In this document: positions 30,855-44,074 of the stretch, in pieces
Position numbering within the stretch: position 1 is the stretch's first letter
How the letters are laid out: each line of letters starts with the position of its first letter
NCBI GenBank assembly: GCA_016748015.1
Contig: JAAOMT010000518.1
Span: 1,614-57,830 of the forward strand
DNA: 56,217 bases
Reading direction: 5' to 3'
Source of the DNA: Geosiphon pyriformis
Taxonomy: Eukaryota; Glomeromycota; Glomeromycetes; Archaeosporales; Geosiphonaceae
The notes under the pieces: model-generated
Database searches by the model: none
Told to the model about the DNA's origin: nothing
The model's input: only the letters and a program-made list of their open reading frames with translations
Program-made: the position numbers and the translations under genes

Positions 30855-33080
30855 TTTTGGGAAAGATTTAGTTTTTATTTTTTCTTTGGACTTGCAATAG
30901 TAGATAATTATTTTTATTGATATAACAACTTTTATTTCAATCAAATTACATTGAAATTGTAAGTTAATATTTTTCATTTTCCTCTTTCACTCACTCGCCG
31001 TGCTTGCTATTTTGAGGTTTTCTTGAAATTTTTTATGCATAAATGATTCCATATTTCCTTTTTTTAAGATTATAAAAATGCATTTATTATCAATCAACTT
31101 TAAGAATTGTTATGTTTAGGGCAAAATATCTTAGGTTGATTTAATATTTTTTCTCTCTTTTTTCTAAGATATGAACCTAAAATAAAACTAGTAATTATTC
31201 ATTAAAAAAAATTTTTTGTGTTTCTAATATGCTAACTGACAATAAATGAAGTTTCAAGTCATTTATTTTAATAGTAAAAAAGAAAGCTTTATTGAAATCC
31301 AAAATGAAATTTACTTGGCTTTCTTTTTTGCTCTTTTAGGTATGAAGAATTTAATTGTTAGTTTGTCTATTTCTTAATTATTATTAGGTATATTAAATCT
31401 ATACAAAAGGTTTTTTTCTAATTGGTTTGTATTTTCACTCTTTAAAAGTGTGTTTACCAGTTTACAGACTGATAAATGGTTGCTTTAATTAAGAAATTCT
31501 CTCTAAAAAAATTAATATAAGCTTAATTGGTTCTGTTATTGAAAGCATTATTGTCATAATTATTATTGTTTTGGTTGCCATTATTTTTAGAGACTGTTAA
31601 ATAAAATAGCATTGTTATAAACTCTTAAATAATATCCAGTTATTTTACAGTAATACTATAAAAATAAACTATAATTTTGCTGTTTTTGGTTATATAATAA
31701 TTGCTAAAGTTAACAAAAATATAGCTTATATTTAGATTTTTAAGATTGCTAGTTTTTTCAGATTATTTAAGCCAATAAGTCTAATAACCAGACTAGATTA
31801 ACAATAAGTTTATTAAATTATTGTTTATTGGAATTAAAAATTTGGGCTACAAAAAAAATTGTTATTTAAAATGCTAAACAAAAATAAAAAAAATACAAAT
31901 AATAAAAGAATATTTTTTAAGTGCATTTTTTGATTACTTATATAAGTGTTTTCAAAATAAGTTTGATTAAAGAAATATATTAAATAGATATATAGAATTC
32001 AAGTTAAATGGTTGTTTAAAATTAGATCTAAGAGTTTTAAAATTATCTATTGGATTAATTTTTAACAAAAAAACAAATTAAGTAAAAGAAAGAAATTAAG
32101 TTTACAATAATTTAAGTTATTTTTATTATATATATAAAGTATTCTTTTAATTATTATAACAAATATAAATAATTAATTATACAGTAATGAACAAAGTAGA
32201 TTTTAATAATTTTATAAAAAACACGACTTTTATATTTAATTAAATGCTAAGTATTTCAAAAGAAATTCGATTATTTTTATTATAACTAGATAATATTTTA
32301 GACTAAATTTTAACACAAGTTACACCATAGATTGTTTTTAAAAATAAAATTTTTGCAAAAATAACAAAAATCGATTTGTAATTCAAAATTCATTTAATAA
32401 ATTACAAGAATTGTTTAGAAAGACATTTGAATAAAAAAAGTTTATCCATGTGGTTTTTAAAAATTATAGTTTAAATTTTGAAAAAGGGGTTTTCCTCATT
32501 AAAATAAACCAAGTGTGACAAAAAAATGGCTCCATTTTATATGTGATTAATAATATTAAAAAACAATAAATAAACTTTCTGCTTAAAATGAAAGAATATA
32601 TTTACATGACATACAAGAAAGTTAAATTTATTTTATTTTATTTTAGAAAGTTTTTTTTAGAATTTATTTCAAAAAAACTTTTTTGAATATTATCTATCTT
32701 ACAAATTGGTATTTTTACCATTATATTAGTTTATATATATTTAAAAGTTTTTGTAATCTGGCTTACATTTAAAAAATTAAATTTGGCTAATTCAATATTT
32801 TTGTAGAAAACTGTTATAATATCCAAGTTAGTTATTATATATTTCTTATTTATGATTATTTCCATAAAATTTCACACTTACAATTTTCTAATTTTAGATG
32901 AAATGATATTTTGAAAACATTTACATGTTGAAAACAGAAATGAGTATAAGCATTCTAAAATAGTTAATAATATATAAGTCATTTATTTAGGTTTGTACTT
33001 TGATTTGAAATAAGATCTTGACTTTATAGTGGCTTTTAAAATTCATTTCATGGTAGTACAACAATATAATATACAATAAA
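30855..33080. other. AT-rich intergenic tract
   Basis: About 2.2 kb with no ORF of note. A phrase TGCTCTTTTAGGTATGAAG at about 31330 resembles the start of the decayed coding region (TTTACTATTTAGGTATGAAG, about 24628), so a small 5' fragment of that family may lie here. Nothing else stands out. Confidence 0.45.
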
Positions 33081-33237
33081 TCTGAAATAATTTATACTAA
33101 AATAACCCATAACCTGTGATAAGTCATAGTATTTTAAATCTACCAATTTGGTAATTAAAAAATTTCTATATTTATAATTTATATCTGTAATATTTAATAA
33201 CCCATAACTTTTAATTATCAGTATGAATTATTTCAGA
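33081..33237. repeat. 157-bp fold-back element with 17-bp terminal inverted repeats
   Basis: TCTGAAATAATTTATAC at 33081 pairs with GTATGAATTATTTCAGA ending at 33237. Inside, ATAACCCATAACYT occurs near each end in direct orientation. Similar words recur at about 35968-36010 (CCATAACTTGTAATAACTCATAATATTTT), suggesting a second, weaker copy. It looks like a very short MITE. Confidence 0.5.
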
Positions 33238-33319
33238 TGCTAGATTTAGTTTAAATTCTGCTAATTTTGATAAAATTGCAATAAAGCAAACCAATATTTT
33301 CATAAATAAAAATATTATA

Positions 33320-33775
33320 TAATAGAACTTGAAACAATTTGTAACTCTGACTTGATTATTCACAAGATTAGTAATAATTTAAAACTTAAAACAATTCAAA
33401 ACTTTAACTTAATTACTTATATAATCAATAATAATTTAGAACTTAAGACAATTTAAAACTCTGACTTGATTATTCACAAGATTAGTAATAATTTAAAACT
33501 TCAAACAATTCAAAACTTTGACTTGATTACTCATACAATCAATGATAATTTAGAACTTAAAACAATTCAAAACTCCGACTTGATTACTTATACAATTGAT
33601 AATAATTTAAAACTTGGGATAATTTAAAACTATAACTTAATTACTCACAAGATTAGTAATAATTTAAAACTTAGAACAATTCAAAATTTCAACTTGATTA
33701 CTCACACAATTGATAATAATTTAAAACTTAGGACAATTCGAAACTTCAATTTGATTATTTACATGATTAATAATT
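33320..33775 (+). repeat. 57-bp minisatellite, about 8 units (left arm of palindrome)
   Basis: The GACTTGATTAY core (with transitions in some units) recurs at 33349, 33406, 33463, 33520, 33577, 33634, 33691 and 33748, an exact 57-bp step. Units follow the scheme GACTTGATTACTCAYA, then AATTGATAATAATTTAAAAC, then TTAAAACAATTCAAAACTCT. Two subtypes (CACAAGATTAGTAAT and ACAATYRATRAT) are intermixed. The same unit appears reversed to the right. Confidence 0.92.
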
Positions 33776-33799
33776 ATTCTGTTAAATAAGTAATATTAC

Positions 33800-34190
33800 A
33801 TTATAAATTATTATTGATTGTATAAATAATCAAGTCAGAGTTTTGAATTGTTCCAAGTTCTAAATTATCATCAATTGTATAAGTAATCAAATCAGAGTTT
33901 CGAATTGTCCTAAGCTTTAAATTATCATTAATTGTATAAGTAATCAAGTCAGAGTTTCAAACTGTCCTAAGTTCTAAAATATTATTAATTGTATGAATAA
34001 TCAAGTCAGAGTTTCAAATTGTTCCAAGTTCTAAATTATCATCAATTATATGAGTAATTAAGTTAGAGTTTCAAATTGTTTCAAGCTCTAAATTATCATT
34101 GATTATATAAGTAATTAAATTAAAGTTTTGAATTGTTTCAAGTTTTAAATTATTATCAATTATGTGAGTAATCAAATCAAATTTTTGGAT
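33800..34190 (-). repeat. 57-bp minisatellite in reverse orientation, about 7 units (right arm)
   Basis: AATCAAGTCAGAG-type cores, the reverse complement of the left arm's CTCTGACTTGATT, recur every 57 bp from about 33828 to 34170. With the left arm this makes a palindrome of roughly 400 bp per arm around a short AT-rich centre (about 33775-33800). Confidence 0.92.
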
Positions 34191-34199
34191 TAGTTCTAT

Positions 34200-37000
34200 C
34201 TAATTAGAGTCTTAATTGTATTTTTTTTTGTTTTTTGATTTTACTATGTTTAATAGCAAAAAATATGTTATCTTTTTAACTTGCATTCTACAAAGTCATA
34301 AGAACATTACACTTCATAATAAGCTTATAGTGCTTGATTAATATTATACAAATAATAAAAACCAATCAAAAACTGCAAGACACTTTAAGAAAAACAGTAT
34401 TTTATATATAAAACAGCCTCTAGTTTCAGCTTAAATCAAAAATAAACCAAATTTTTATTCATGAGCAAATACAATACGTGACTTGAATAACAAGTATATA
34501 TGTATAATATGTAATCCTAACTTTGATAAAACACTTGTTATTTTTGTCTAAGAGGCAAAATTGCATAAAATAATACTTACTGGAGATATAATTCGAACTG
34601 TTAACATAAAGTTCTATGATTAATTAAATATTCCAGAAAATAAGTGCTAAAAACTATCCAATAGCTGGCTTAAGAGCTTTAAAAACCATGTTGAATTGTA
34701 TTTACTTCAATTTTATTGTAAGTATTATTAACCAAAGTTAAGCATAATAAAAATAGTGAGTATATATAATAATACTTCTTGCTAATTATAAGTTATGAAA
34801 TATTTTCAACATAAATAAAACTGCACTATTTTATACCATATTACCAAATCAAAATTTTGCTACAATACTATATCATAGTACCAAACAATCAAAAGTGTAA
34901 CTGACACTTGTTTTTACAATTAATGTTAATAAAACTGAGTGTTTGCTATTACTTATTATTGGTTATGCTAAACATTCATGTTGTTTTCAAAAGAAAACAG
35001 AAGAGCAACTTGGTTTTCAGTATTATTTAAATACTCATATTTAAATGACTATATTTTTTGACAATAGCTTGTTGATTAAAACTATTAGCTACATAAAAAA
35101 AACCAAAACATATTGTTATTAGTAGACAATTTTGCTAATAACAATTATGATATAAGATCTATTATAAATATTTATATATATTTAATTTGACAGCATATAT
35201 TCAGTTTATAGATGCTAGAATTATTTATTGTTTTAAAGCATATTACTGTCATCATTTTTTTTATTATGTATTGAATTTTTTTGATGATAGTACTAATAAT
35301 ATTTATATAATTAACTAATTTTAAACAATGTATTTAATTTATAAAACATAAAAAAATGTTTTAAATAAAATAATTGCTTATTGCTAATATAAAATTGATA
35401 TTTTTTTAATTAATACAAATAACAACTTTTAGAATAAAACTGTAAACTTGAAAATAATAGCTAATTATAATCAAAAAATAGTATTAAAAAAAATTAAGAA
35501 TTGCTACAAAAAATTTAATTACATATAGCCAAATTATATATACTTATCAATTAAAAAGTTGGTAAATCTATTTGAAAAAAACAATACAATTACTTTGAAA
35601 TATCTAGATAATAATGAGATTACAAATTATAACAAATTGTAAAACAAAACATAATAGCTTTAATAAAAAACAAAAAATACAGAAAGTAATGAGTATTAAA
35701 AATATATTAACTGCTATTACAAATTTTAAACAGTTTATAGAGCTTAAAAATAGCAAGAAATTTTATAATACAATTAATAAATTTGTTTATATTAAATATA
35801 TATTTTATAATAGAATACAAAATAAATAAAAACAAACAACTTTATAAGTTTTTTAATATTGTATGAACTATTTAAAGATTTTTATAAAAATATGCAAATA
35901 AATTTATTTTTAATAATATTATATTTATTTTTATTATATATATACTATATATACTTAAATTTAAGAAAACCATAACTTGTAATAACTCATAATATTTTGT
36001 ATTTACTAAGAATATAAGTTATTTTAGGTTTGATTATATTAATTAATTTCTTATAATTAGTATTAATTTATTTCATTTTTATGTTTATATTTAATTTTTT
36101 TTATTAATTAAATAATTTATTGTTTTGTAATTTTTATATAGTTATAATATAAATTTTATTAATTTTTTGAATTTATTATTAAAAATAATATAATTATAAA
36201 ATTGTAATAATAAAATAAATATTTTTATTACTATAAATATATTAATAATAATATATTTTTATAAATAAATATAAAAAAATATAAAAAAATTAATAATTTT
36301 ATTATAATTTTTATTTACAATAATAACAAAATAGTTAATATTTTAAAAAATAATTAAATTTTTGTTTTAAATTTATTATGATATACTTTTCACAATAATA
36401 TATAAATTAAATATTCAAATATATAATAATTAATTTAAAATTATTTAAACTCTTTTTTTCTTTTAATTTTATAATTACAATTAAAATAAAAAAATAATTA
36501 AACAAAATATTTTTTAAATAATTTTTTTAAATATTAATAGTAAAAAGCTGTTTTTAATAATTTTAAAATATTTTTTTTATTTTTAATTAATAGTTTTTTT
36601 AGTTAAAGTTTTTTTCAAAAAATATATTAAGATAAATTTCAGTATTGTTTTTATCTTTTCTAAAAGCTCTAAAGTTTTTAATAATAAGTCAATTAACAAG
36701 TTAAATTTTTCTGTTTTTATTATTATTACTATTTTTATTTTTTTTAAATATAATCAAAAAATCCAAAAAATAACAGTAATTATTCATATTTGTTATTGTT
36801 ACAACAAATTTTTTTGTGATTTTAAATAGAATTTTAAAAAAAATATTTTAATAAAAATTAACTTTTTTTAATATAAATAATAACAATAATAGTATATCTT
36901 TCAAAACAAATTAAGATTATTAGTTATATAATCAAATATAATATTATTTAATAAATTATTACCAGTTTTAAAAACAAAACAAATATATTTTTAAATATAT
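34200..37000. other. AT-rich tract, nearly pure A+T between 35.9 and 37.0 kb
   Basis: No gene recognised. The 71-codon frame at 35614-35829 is low-complexity (N, K, I, F) and has no motif. From about 36050 to 37000 G and C almost vanish. This may be the decayed 5' part of, or older insertions next to, the LINE that follows. Confidence 0.55.
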
Positions 37001-37229
37001 TTTTAACTAATTAGTTCTTGTTAAGTTTTTGTTTAATTTGCTGTTTGGTTTTATTAAACTTAAATTAGTTTTAAAAAACAATATTAAATTATTTTATATA
37101 AATTTTGCTTTTAAAATTTCTTTGATTGCTGTTATTAAATTTTTCATTAAAGATTTTTCTTTAATTATGTTTAAAATTACAAAATACAAAATAGTTATAA
37201 TTCATCTTTTTCTTGTCAATCTCCTGACC

Positions 37230-39286
37230 ATGACAAGAGCATTTGTACTGCCAAAGATTTAGCTTTTTCTTTCTCCTTCCCTTTTGTTATCTTTAGTTAT
37301 TTCTTTCAATATACCTATTTTTGTTGCAATAGAACTAGTGAGCTCTTCTGCTGGTAGTTCTGGTTCTGTTTTGGCTGAATTGGGATTCCAGTTTGTTGCT
37401 AAAAAGAAAGCATGTGTTAAGAGTGTCTACTTTTGGAGTTCCTCTTACAAAAAATCAAAAAAACCTAATATTATTAACATTGTTGTGAATTCGTTAGCTG
37501 GACTTCTTCTTGACCATGTTTTACAGATTGACTGTGGTAAATGTAAGATGTCTTGGGGTAGTAAAGTGGAAAGTGAGAATGCCAGCATCAATGGTATGTT
37601 TGACATAGAAAACATGAACAATATGGTGGCTGAGGAAATAAGTTATGTAGACTTCAATGCTTTTGAGACTAATAATATAGTAGATAATATGACTCCTAAG
37701 AAAATGTGAACAAAAACTTACATTTTGGGCCAGCCACCAAAAACACCATTTTTCAAAAACTTGAGTGATGATGATACTAAGATAATGCTTCCTGATTCTA
37801 AATTTGTTGGGTTCAATTGGCTGCCATTGGCCAAATCACATGTTCTGGAAAAATGTAGCTTTAAGCCAGTTAGATTGTTTGTATTAGATGTGGAATTGGC
37901 TACTGTGCCTAAAAAAACCAATAGTAATAAATTAATTTCAATCAAAAATTTTTTTTATAGAATTGATGGTTTTGGGGGGCTTCCACTCTCTTAAAATTTT
38001 TAAGGATTATCAGATTTTCATTTACTTCTGAGTCTAATATGAATAAGATAAGAGAATTGGCAATTCATGAAAAAATTATGGTAAATGATAATCTCAAAAA
38101 AGTTAGCAATTATTCAAATAAAGAAATTATTGTCAAGAAGATTCTTGTCAATCTTCTCAAATTGGCTGTGAAATCTGTTTTTTCTAAGTTTGGAAAGATT
38201 GTGTTGATCAAAATACAACTGATTAGTCTGTAGCAAAAAGCTTTGGTTAAATATGAATCATTTGAAATAGCTAATTTGGTCACAGCTAGGTGGTCTGTTA
38301 TTATGGGAAAGGATTCTGTTTGTGTGACAAAAGCTATTGGCAATAAACAAATATGAGTATCTAGAAATCAACATCAGTCTTTGCTATACATACTTTCAGT
38401 TGGCACTACTGTTTATGATTTATCAGATCTATTGGATTCATATGGTGAGAAGTCTTGCTTCATTGGCTATAACTCTAGTTTATATGTGTATGACAAATGT
38501 GCAGTTGTGTGTTTTGTTAATAAAGCATCCAAATTGGCTGCTATTGGTTCTGTTCTAATTTATAAGGGTGTAAATTTGTGCTGGACCAGGCTTTTTTTGG
38601 CTTGTTGTGCCAAGTGTAAACAGTTTAGTCATGTTTTTGATGTGTGTTTGGTTGGTGGAAATTCTGGAGTTCATCATAAGTAAGTAGTGTCTTCTCAAAA
38701 TTAGGTCTGTTTAGCTAATATTTATAAGAAAAAGCAGGCTCCAGTTGTCTGTTCAGTGTCTTTTGGTGAAAAAACTTAGACTCAAATTGCAGGTGGCTCT
38801 TTTTTTTGTGTAGTCTTGCCAGTTCTTTTTAGTGCTGGTTCACTTTTAAGTGTAAAATCTTTGGTAATGGCTTCCAACTCTCCTGATGATTCTGGTTTGG
38901 CTGACTGCATGGCTTCTTTGAAGTGCTCTATAGAGCTTTTGTCAGATCAGGTTTTTAAAATTTTAAAAAAATTGAGCTTTGTGGAATTGGTACTGATGTT
39001 ATTTCTATCTTATGTCTTCCCCCCTATTGTTGTCTCTCCATTGGACTCAGCTTTGAATTTGAATATGGCTGTGAATAGCATGGTGATGCCTTCTTTTTCT
39101 TCTTTCCTAGTGGTTGTTAATGCTACCCTTAAACTAAGTTTGAGCAGCTCAAAGATTCTTACCACCAAGGTGGGTGGTTTGAAATCAAAAATGATGGCTC
39201 TAGAAGTTTTGGTCAGCTTGGTATTAGTGAGATTAAACTTTTTGTGTTCTAGTTTGGGTTTATCAACTCCTTTTCCATCTCAATGA
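37230..39286 (+). pseudogene. LINE ORF1 (nucleic-acid-binding), one frameshift, several stops
   Basis: ORF1 proteins coat the element RNA. From ATG 37230 the frame meets a TAG after ten codons, then is open through an acidic, Ser-rich region to an internal TGA at 37707. It continues to DGFGGLPLS-stop, where a run of six Gs (37975-37980) probably lost one base; the next frame carries on with SNMNKIRELAIHEKI. An RRM-like part follows (LLKLAVKSVFSKFGKIVLIK, then IANLVTARWSVIMGKDSV). A CCHC knuckle, CCAKCKQFSHVFDVC (38611-38658), keeps all ligands. The final open part, 38816-39286, ends TPFPSQ with its TGA overlapping the ORF2 ATG. Confidence 0.8.
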
Positions 39287-42200
39287 TTGATTTAATTTGG
39301 AAAATTGCTATGTGCAATGTCAAAAGAATAAACAATCCAGCTAAACAAGAAGATATTGTGCATTAGCATAAAGACATGAACAATTTGACTTCAATTTTTA
39401 CAGAAACAAAACTAAAGGGAAAGATTCATTTATGGATTGTTAGCAAATTTGATGGTGTCCAAGTGTTTACTTCAAGTTTAAACTCTGACTACTTGAGTTT
39501 AGGTATTGCAGCAGTTATGAACAATTTTTTGACTAGACATGTATATAAGATTTCTGAGATATCTGGTTAGCTTTTTTCTATCAAGTTATTCTTTAAAAAT
39601 AAACTTTCTGTTTTGATTCTGGGGCTCTATGCTAGTGCTTCTTCTGTAGTTTGTTTCTTTCAAGCTAATGATATCAACTTTTTTATTGCCAAAGCTACAA
39701 ATGAATTCACTTTTGTTGTTTTTGGTGGTGATTTTAATGAAGATGGTTTCCACAAGTATGCAAGTTTTAAAAAGTGTTTCAGTTTGGGTCTAGTTAATTC
39801 CTTAGCTGGAAGCTCAGCAGCCAAATTGTCTACATAGAAGAACTCCAGAGATGTCATTAAAACAATTGATTACATTTTTGTTTCTTCAAATCTGGTTAAT
39901 ACAATTCTGTGTTGCAATATTCTGGGTGTTGGTAAACACTTTAACACTGATCATTGTGTTTTCTCTATGTTTATGAGTTTGGGTGGACTTTTGAATATGC
40001 AGTTAAACTCTTTTCGCAAATAGGCAAACAAGAATTATTAGAAGTTTGACATTAAAAATGCTAGTGAAGTGATATAGGGTGTGTTTATTGATGCTATGGT
40101 GGCCAATGCTGCTATGTTTTCTGATAAGTTTATTATATCTAAGAAGTATTTAGATCTGGATGCTATGTAGAACACTGTTTGTAAGGTGGTGTTTCTTTTG
40201 GCTAATGGTGTTTTCAAAAAAAAATGGTTTAAAGGCTATGATAGAGTGTTCACCAAGGAATCATCTAGGTTTCACAAACTGGAAGTTTTGGTTTTGAGGT
40301 TGGCTAAGACTTTTCATAATGTGGTGTCTAACAGGTTTTTCTCCCTTTTGAAACATTGGGATTCTTTAAATACTGACAAGACATCTATTATTCAAGTTTT
40401 TGTTAGCTCTAATGCAGATTTTGGTCGTATATGTTCTGTTCTTTTTAGTATAAAAAAGTCTTATTGTGCATCCAAGCTGGCTGAGTCTTTATATGCTGAA
40501 AAATTAGACATTAGATCTGCTATTGAGAAACAGATGGAAGGTTTTGCAGTCAACAAAAGCCACATGATTCATAGTGTTTTAGAATGTTTTTTTTTGAAAA
40601 GTGGTGCTAGACTACCTGGTTTCTAATAGTAGCTTAATTGTGGATCCAGTTGATATTAAAAATAATATTGACAAGATTATTGGAAGATTGGACAAGAAAA
40701 AGAGTGATGCCATATAACATTCCTGATTTGTGACAGTATCAATACCTGCTGTTAGATTATGTTGATAATAATGTTTTTTCTGGAGTGATAGACACTATTA
40801 GCTATGAAGATTTGGTGCACATAGTCAAAAATCTGTCAGATGGCAAAGCAGCTGGTTTGTTAGGTATTATGAATAAACTCTGGAAAAATTGTAATGGTTT
40901 TGTGCTTAGTATGCTATTAGATTTCTTGAATTTCTGTTTGGTTTGTGAATCTGTATCCCAATTCTGAAAAGAAGCTTGGGTATTTATAATCCCTAAGCCT
41001 TATGAATAGGAAAGCATTCTGACCAATACTAGACCAATAGCTTTGATTGAAACTATTTATAAAATTCTCTCTAAGATACTTTTTGATAGGATTTTGTTGG
41101 CATGCAGTATATTTAATGTTCTTTGTGGTAACAATTTCTTTATGCTAAAGGGCACTACTACCCAGTCTTCTATTTTTGCTATTGGTTTAGTTGTTGAAGA
41201 TGCTTTGGAGAAAAATTGTGAACTTTGGCTTGTTTTACAGGATATGCAAAAGGCCTATGATTCTGTAGATTGGTACAACTTATGGAATAATTTGGTTTGA
41301 ATTAAGATGTGTGATTATTTTATCAAATTCTTTGGAAGTATTTACAATGATCATGTTAATCATGTTATAACTGATTTTGGCCTGACTAATAAGTACCAAG
41401 TGCATGATGATCTTAACTAAGGTGAAGTGTTTTCTCTCTTGCTATGAAGGATCTTCTATGATCTCTTTTTATGTGAGGTTAAAAAACAGGAGAGTTTGTG
41501 TAAATACTGTATTAATTCTAGGTTTGTTGCTAAAACTGGTAGGTTAGAAAACCAAGATGGTTTGATTTTATTTTTGGCAGTTAGTGCTTTTGTTGATGAT
41601 ACAATATGGATGGAAAGTAGTCAGACTGCCACTCAATACATTCTGGACATTGCTAATGAGTTTTTTAGTATAAATAACATCTTCATTAATAATGAAAAAA
41701 CTGTGGCTATTTCTATCAACAGAAGAGTGGGGAAAGCATCATTGTCAATAAGTAGTCTGCTGATTTCAATTGCTTATAAAGGAGAGTCTTATAAGTATCT
41801 TGGGATTTATTTGTCATCTGAAAGTTTGTCCAAACCCAGTTTGGTAAAGGCTCATTCAGATGTTAGGTTCTTTGTTAATTTGGTTTTGAAAAAAACTATT
41901 TCAGATAAACAGTTTCTCTATTTGGTATTGGCTGTGTTGCAATTCATTATCAGATATAGATTTCAGTTTAGTTTTCTTTCTAAAAGTGTGTGTGTTAAGT
42001 GAAACATGTTAATTAGAAAAGATTTGAGACTTAAGGCTGGACTATCAAAGAATTTTTCCAATGAGGCTTTTCATCATCCATCTTTGTACAGTCTGAAGTC
42101 TTTTGAGCAGTTACAGACTGAGTGCAAAGTGGCTTTTGTGCTAAGTTTCTTAAATGCTAGTGGGCTTTTGGGTTGCTTGTTTGTTTATAGGTTTCTTAAC

Positions 42201-43954
42201 CTACAAGTTCTAAGTTGGTTGTCTGTTCACTCTTTGTGTTATCTGGTCAGGTTACATATTAGTTCAGTTGACAATTTTCTGACTGGTGTTGTTAAAATTT
42301 TTTTGAATTGTGATATGTCTCTTGGGAACTTTTTTCATATGGCATTTTGTTTTTTTGCAAAACACTAATGTTTTCAGTTCTGGGAGATTATTTGTTTTAT
42401 GAAGTTTTATGCTCATTCAAGAGATTTGGTGTTGTTTTCATTGAATAGCTGTATACCCAAAAGGGTTTGATTTTTGATTGGAAAAGCTTCTGTTATTGGA
42501 AGAAGCTTGACCCAAAAAGCCCAGTTCTTTATTGGTTCAATTTGGCATGTGACTTTCTGGCTCACTTATCTTTTTATGATAGTCTATCTGCTGCTAAATC
42601 CCAGTTACTAGATGTTGGTGATTTGGGTGGTGTTTTTTGGCTGAAACAGTATCTTATTATTTCTAATTTAAACGTCATTAAGGTTTACACAGACAGATCT
42701 TTAAAAAATTTTGGTATGCAGAAAATAAGGTGTGGTACAGCTGCTTACTTCTCAGATGTGAATTAAGGTATTGACATCAGAATTGGTGAGTTGGTTTTTC
42801 CACTTTGGCTGAGTTACAGATGATTGCTTTAGCTTTGGAGTGTGTTTCTTTTCACAGTTCTGTTGTGATTTATTCAGACAGTTAGGCTGTCTTAGATGCT
42901 TGTGCTGCTGAGTCAGTTTTGGTCTCTTTGGACTTTCACAATCATTGCTGAATAAAGTGGCATGGTGTTGTAAATCTGATTAAGGAAAAAGGACTTAGTG
43001 TTTCTTGGCATAAAGTTAAAAGACATTTAGGTGTTTTGGATAATAAGCATGTTAATGGGTTGGTTGATTCTGCTGTGAGCTTGGATTTGGTGCTTCCTGT
43101 TTTGGTTAAGAAAATGTTCATTAAGGCTGGTAAAGTAGTGGTGTCTGGTAATATTCAGTATTTTGCTTAAGATGTTTTTATGGTCTGTGAATTGTGCTTG
43201 TTGGGAAGTTGGATCTGGTCCTACTGTTATTAACAAAAATATAATTGGTGATGTGGATTGGATTCATACTGTTTTAGTTTGGCATCCCAACTCACACATG
43301 GTGGCTGGATTTACCAGCAAGTTTACTGCTGGTTTGTGCTTGTATTTTTTAAAAGCTTTGCAGTACTACTTACCAGTCACTATGCAAAAATGCTTGTATA
43401 ATAAAGATTATTTGAGTGTTTTGTGTCTTTATTATGAAGAGGTGGAAAGCTTTGATTACTTTTTTGTATGTGCATTTGACTCTGAAGTCCATAAGAATCT
43501 GTTTGCTTTCTATCTGGCTAAGTGGTATGTTATGTTTGGTTTGGGTTTCTATCTGTCTTAAATCTTGCAGATGCTTTTTTTGTGCATTTTTAATAATGTG
43601 CTATATACCACTTTGAGCAAAGACTTCTTGTTTAAAGATTGGTATTTGGAAGCTGTATCTGTTTTAAATAATACTAAGTTAGCAGGAAGAGTTATTATTG
43701 ACTTTGTTTGGGATTTTGGTGTTGCTCACTATGTTAACATATAATTGGTTAGGGCCTTTATGAAAAAATGTGGTTTAGTTTTTCATGATGGTTCTGTTTT
43801 TTCTATAACCCAGGGTCTGTCATCTTTGCTTTTGGCTGGAGTAGTTAGGTTGCTTGAAGTTGCTGAGGTGCTTGATATCTGTTTTGGTTTTCGTAAATCC
43901 TGCTGTTTTTTTTCTGGTATTAATAATATAATGTCTGTTATAATAGATTTATAA
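39283..43954 (+). pseudogene. LINE ORF2: endonuclease, reverse transcriptase, RNase H, broken
   Basis: Starts at ATG 39283. APE endonuclease motifs: FTETKLKGK (Glu kept), GDFNEDGFHKY (about 39727) and NTDHCVF (about 39944). RT: AAGLLGIMNKLWK (about 40848), LTNTRPIALIETIYKILSKI, LQDMQKAYDSVDW (about 41237) and the catalytic SAFVDDTIW near 41585-41612, which keeps both Asp. RNase H: VIKVYTDRSLKNFG (Gly replaced by Arg) and a Ser-Asp-Ser followed by TAG (CAG expected) near 42879. The C-terminal Cys-His cluster has lost ligands (CLYYEEVESFDYFFVC, Tyr for Cys and for His). Frameshifts lie near 40625 and 42370-42460; many stops fit TGG to TGA/TAG or CAG to TAG. Confidence 0.88.
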
Positions 43955-44074
43955 TGTTGCTCTAATCAGTCCGAGTGGCTGGTTATGTGTAGAAAATGCA
44001 TAATTTGTGCCTAGTTTAGATTACTTAGTTTAATGTATTGTGTTAAATAACATTTGGGTCTCACTTGAAAAAAA
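43955..44074 (+). other. LINE 3' UTR and tail
   Basis: About 113 bp after the ORF2 stop, AT-poor compared with what follows, containing CAGTCCGAGTGGCTGG and TTTGGGTCTCACTTG, then seven As and AAT-type repeats. The same UTR is present reverse-complemented at 44486-44608, which fixes both 3' ends. Confidence 0.8.

Larger units (their letters stand above)
37230..44074 (+). mobile_element. non-LTR retrotransposon (LINE), two ORFs, nearly full length
   Basis: ORF1 (37230-39286) has an RRM-like part and a CCHC knuckle; ORF2 (39283-43954) has APE-type endonuclease, reverse transcriptase, RNase H and a C-terminal Cys-His cluster. The 3' UTR (43955-44067) ends in a short A-run and AT repeats. This is the order of an APE-class LINE with RNase H. 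The 5' boundary is not visible because AT-rich DNA abuts ORF1. About half a dozen CpGs remain in nearly 7 kb. A second, 5'-truncated copy lies in opposite orientation at 44486-47745. Confidence 0.9.

Noticed and set aside
33320-34190. CRISPR array, because of regular repeats
   Set aside because: Units are contiguous 57-bp repeats without unique spacers, they occur in both orientations, and the host is eukaryotic.
37718-37945. Minus-strand open frame inside LINE ORF1
   Set aside because: It overlaps the homologous ORF1 frame on the plus strand and has no motif of its own.
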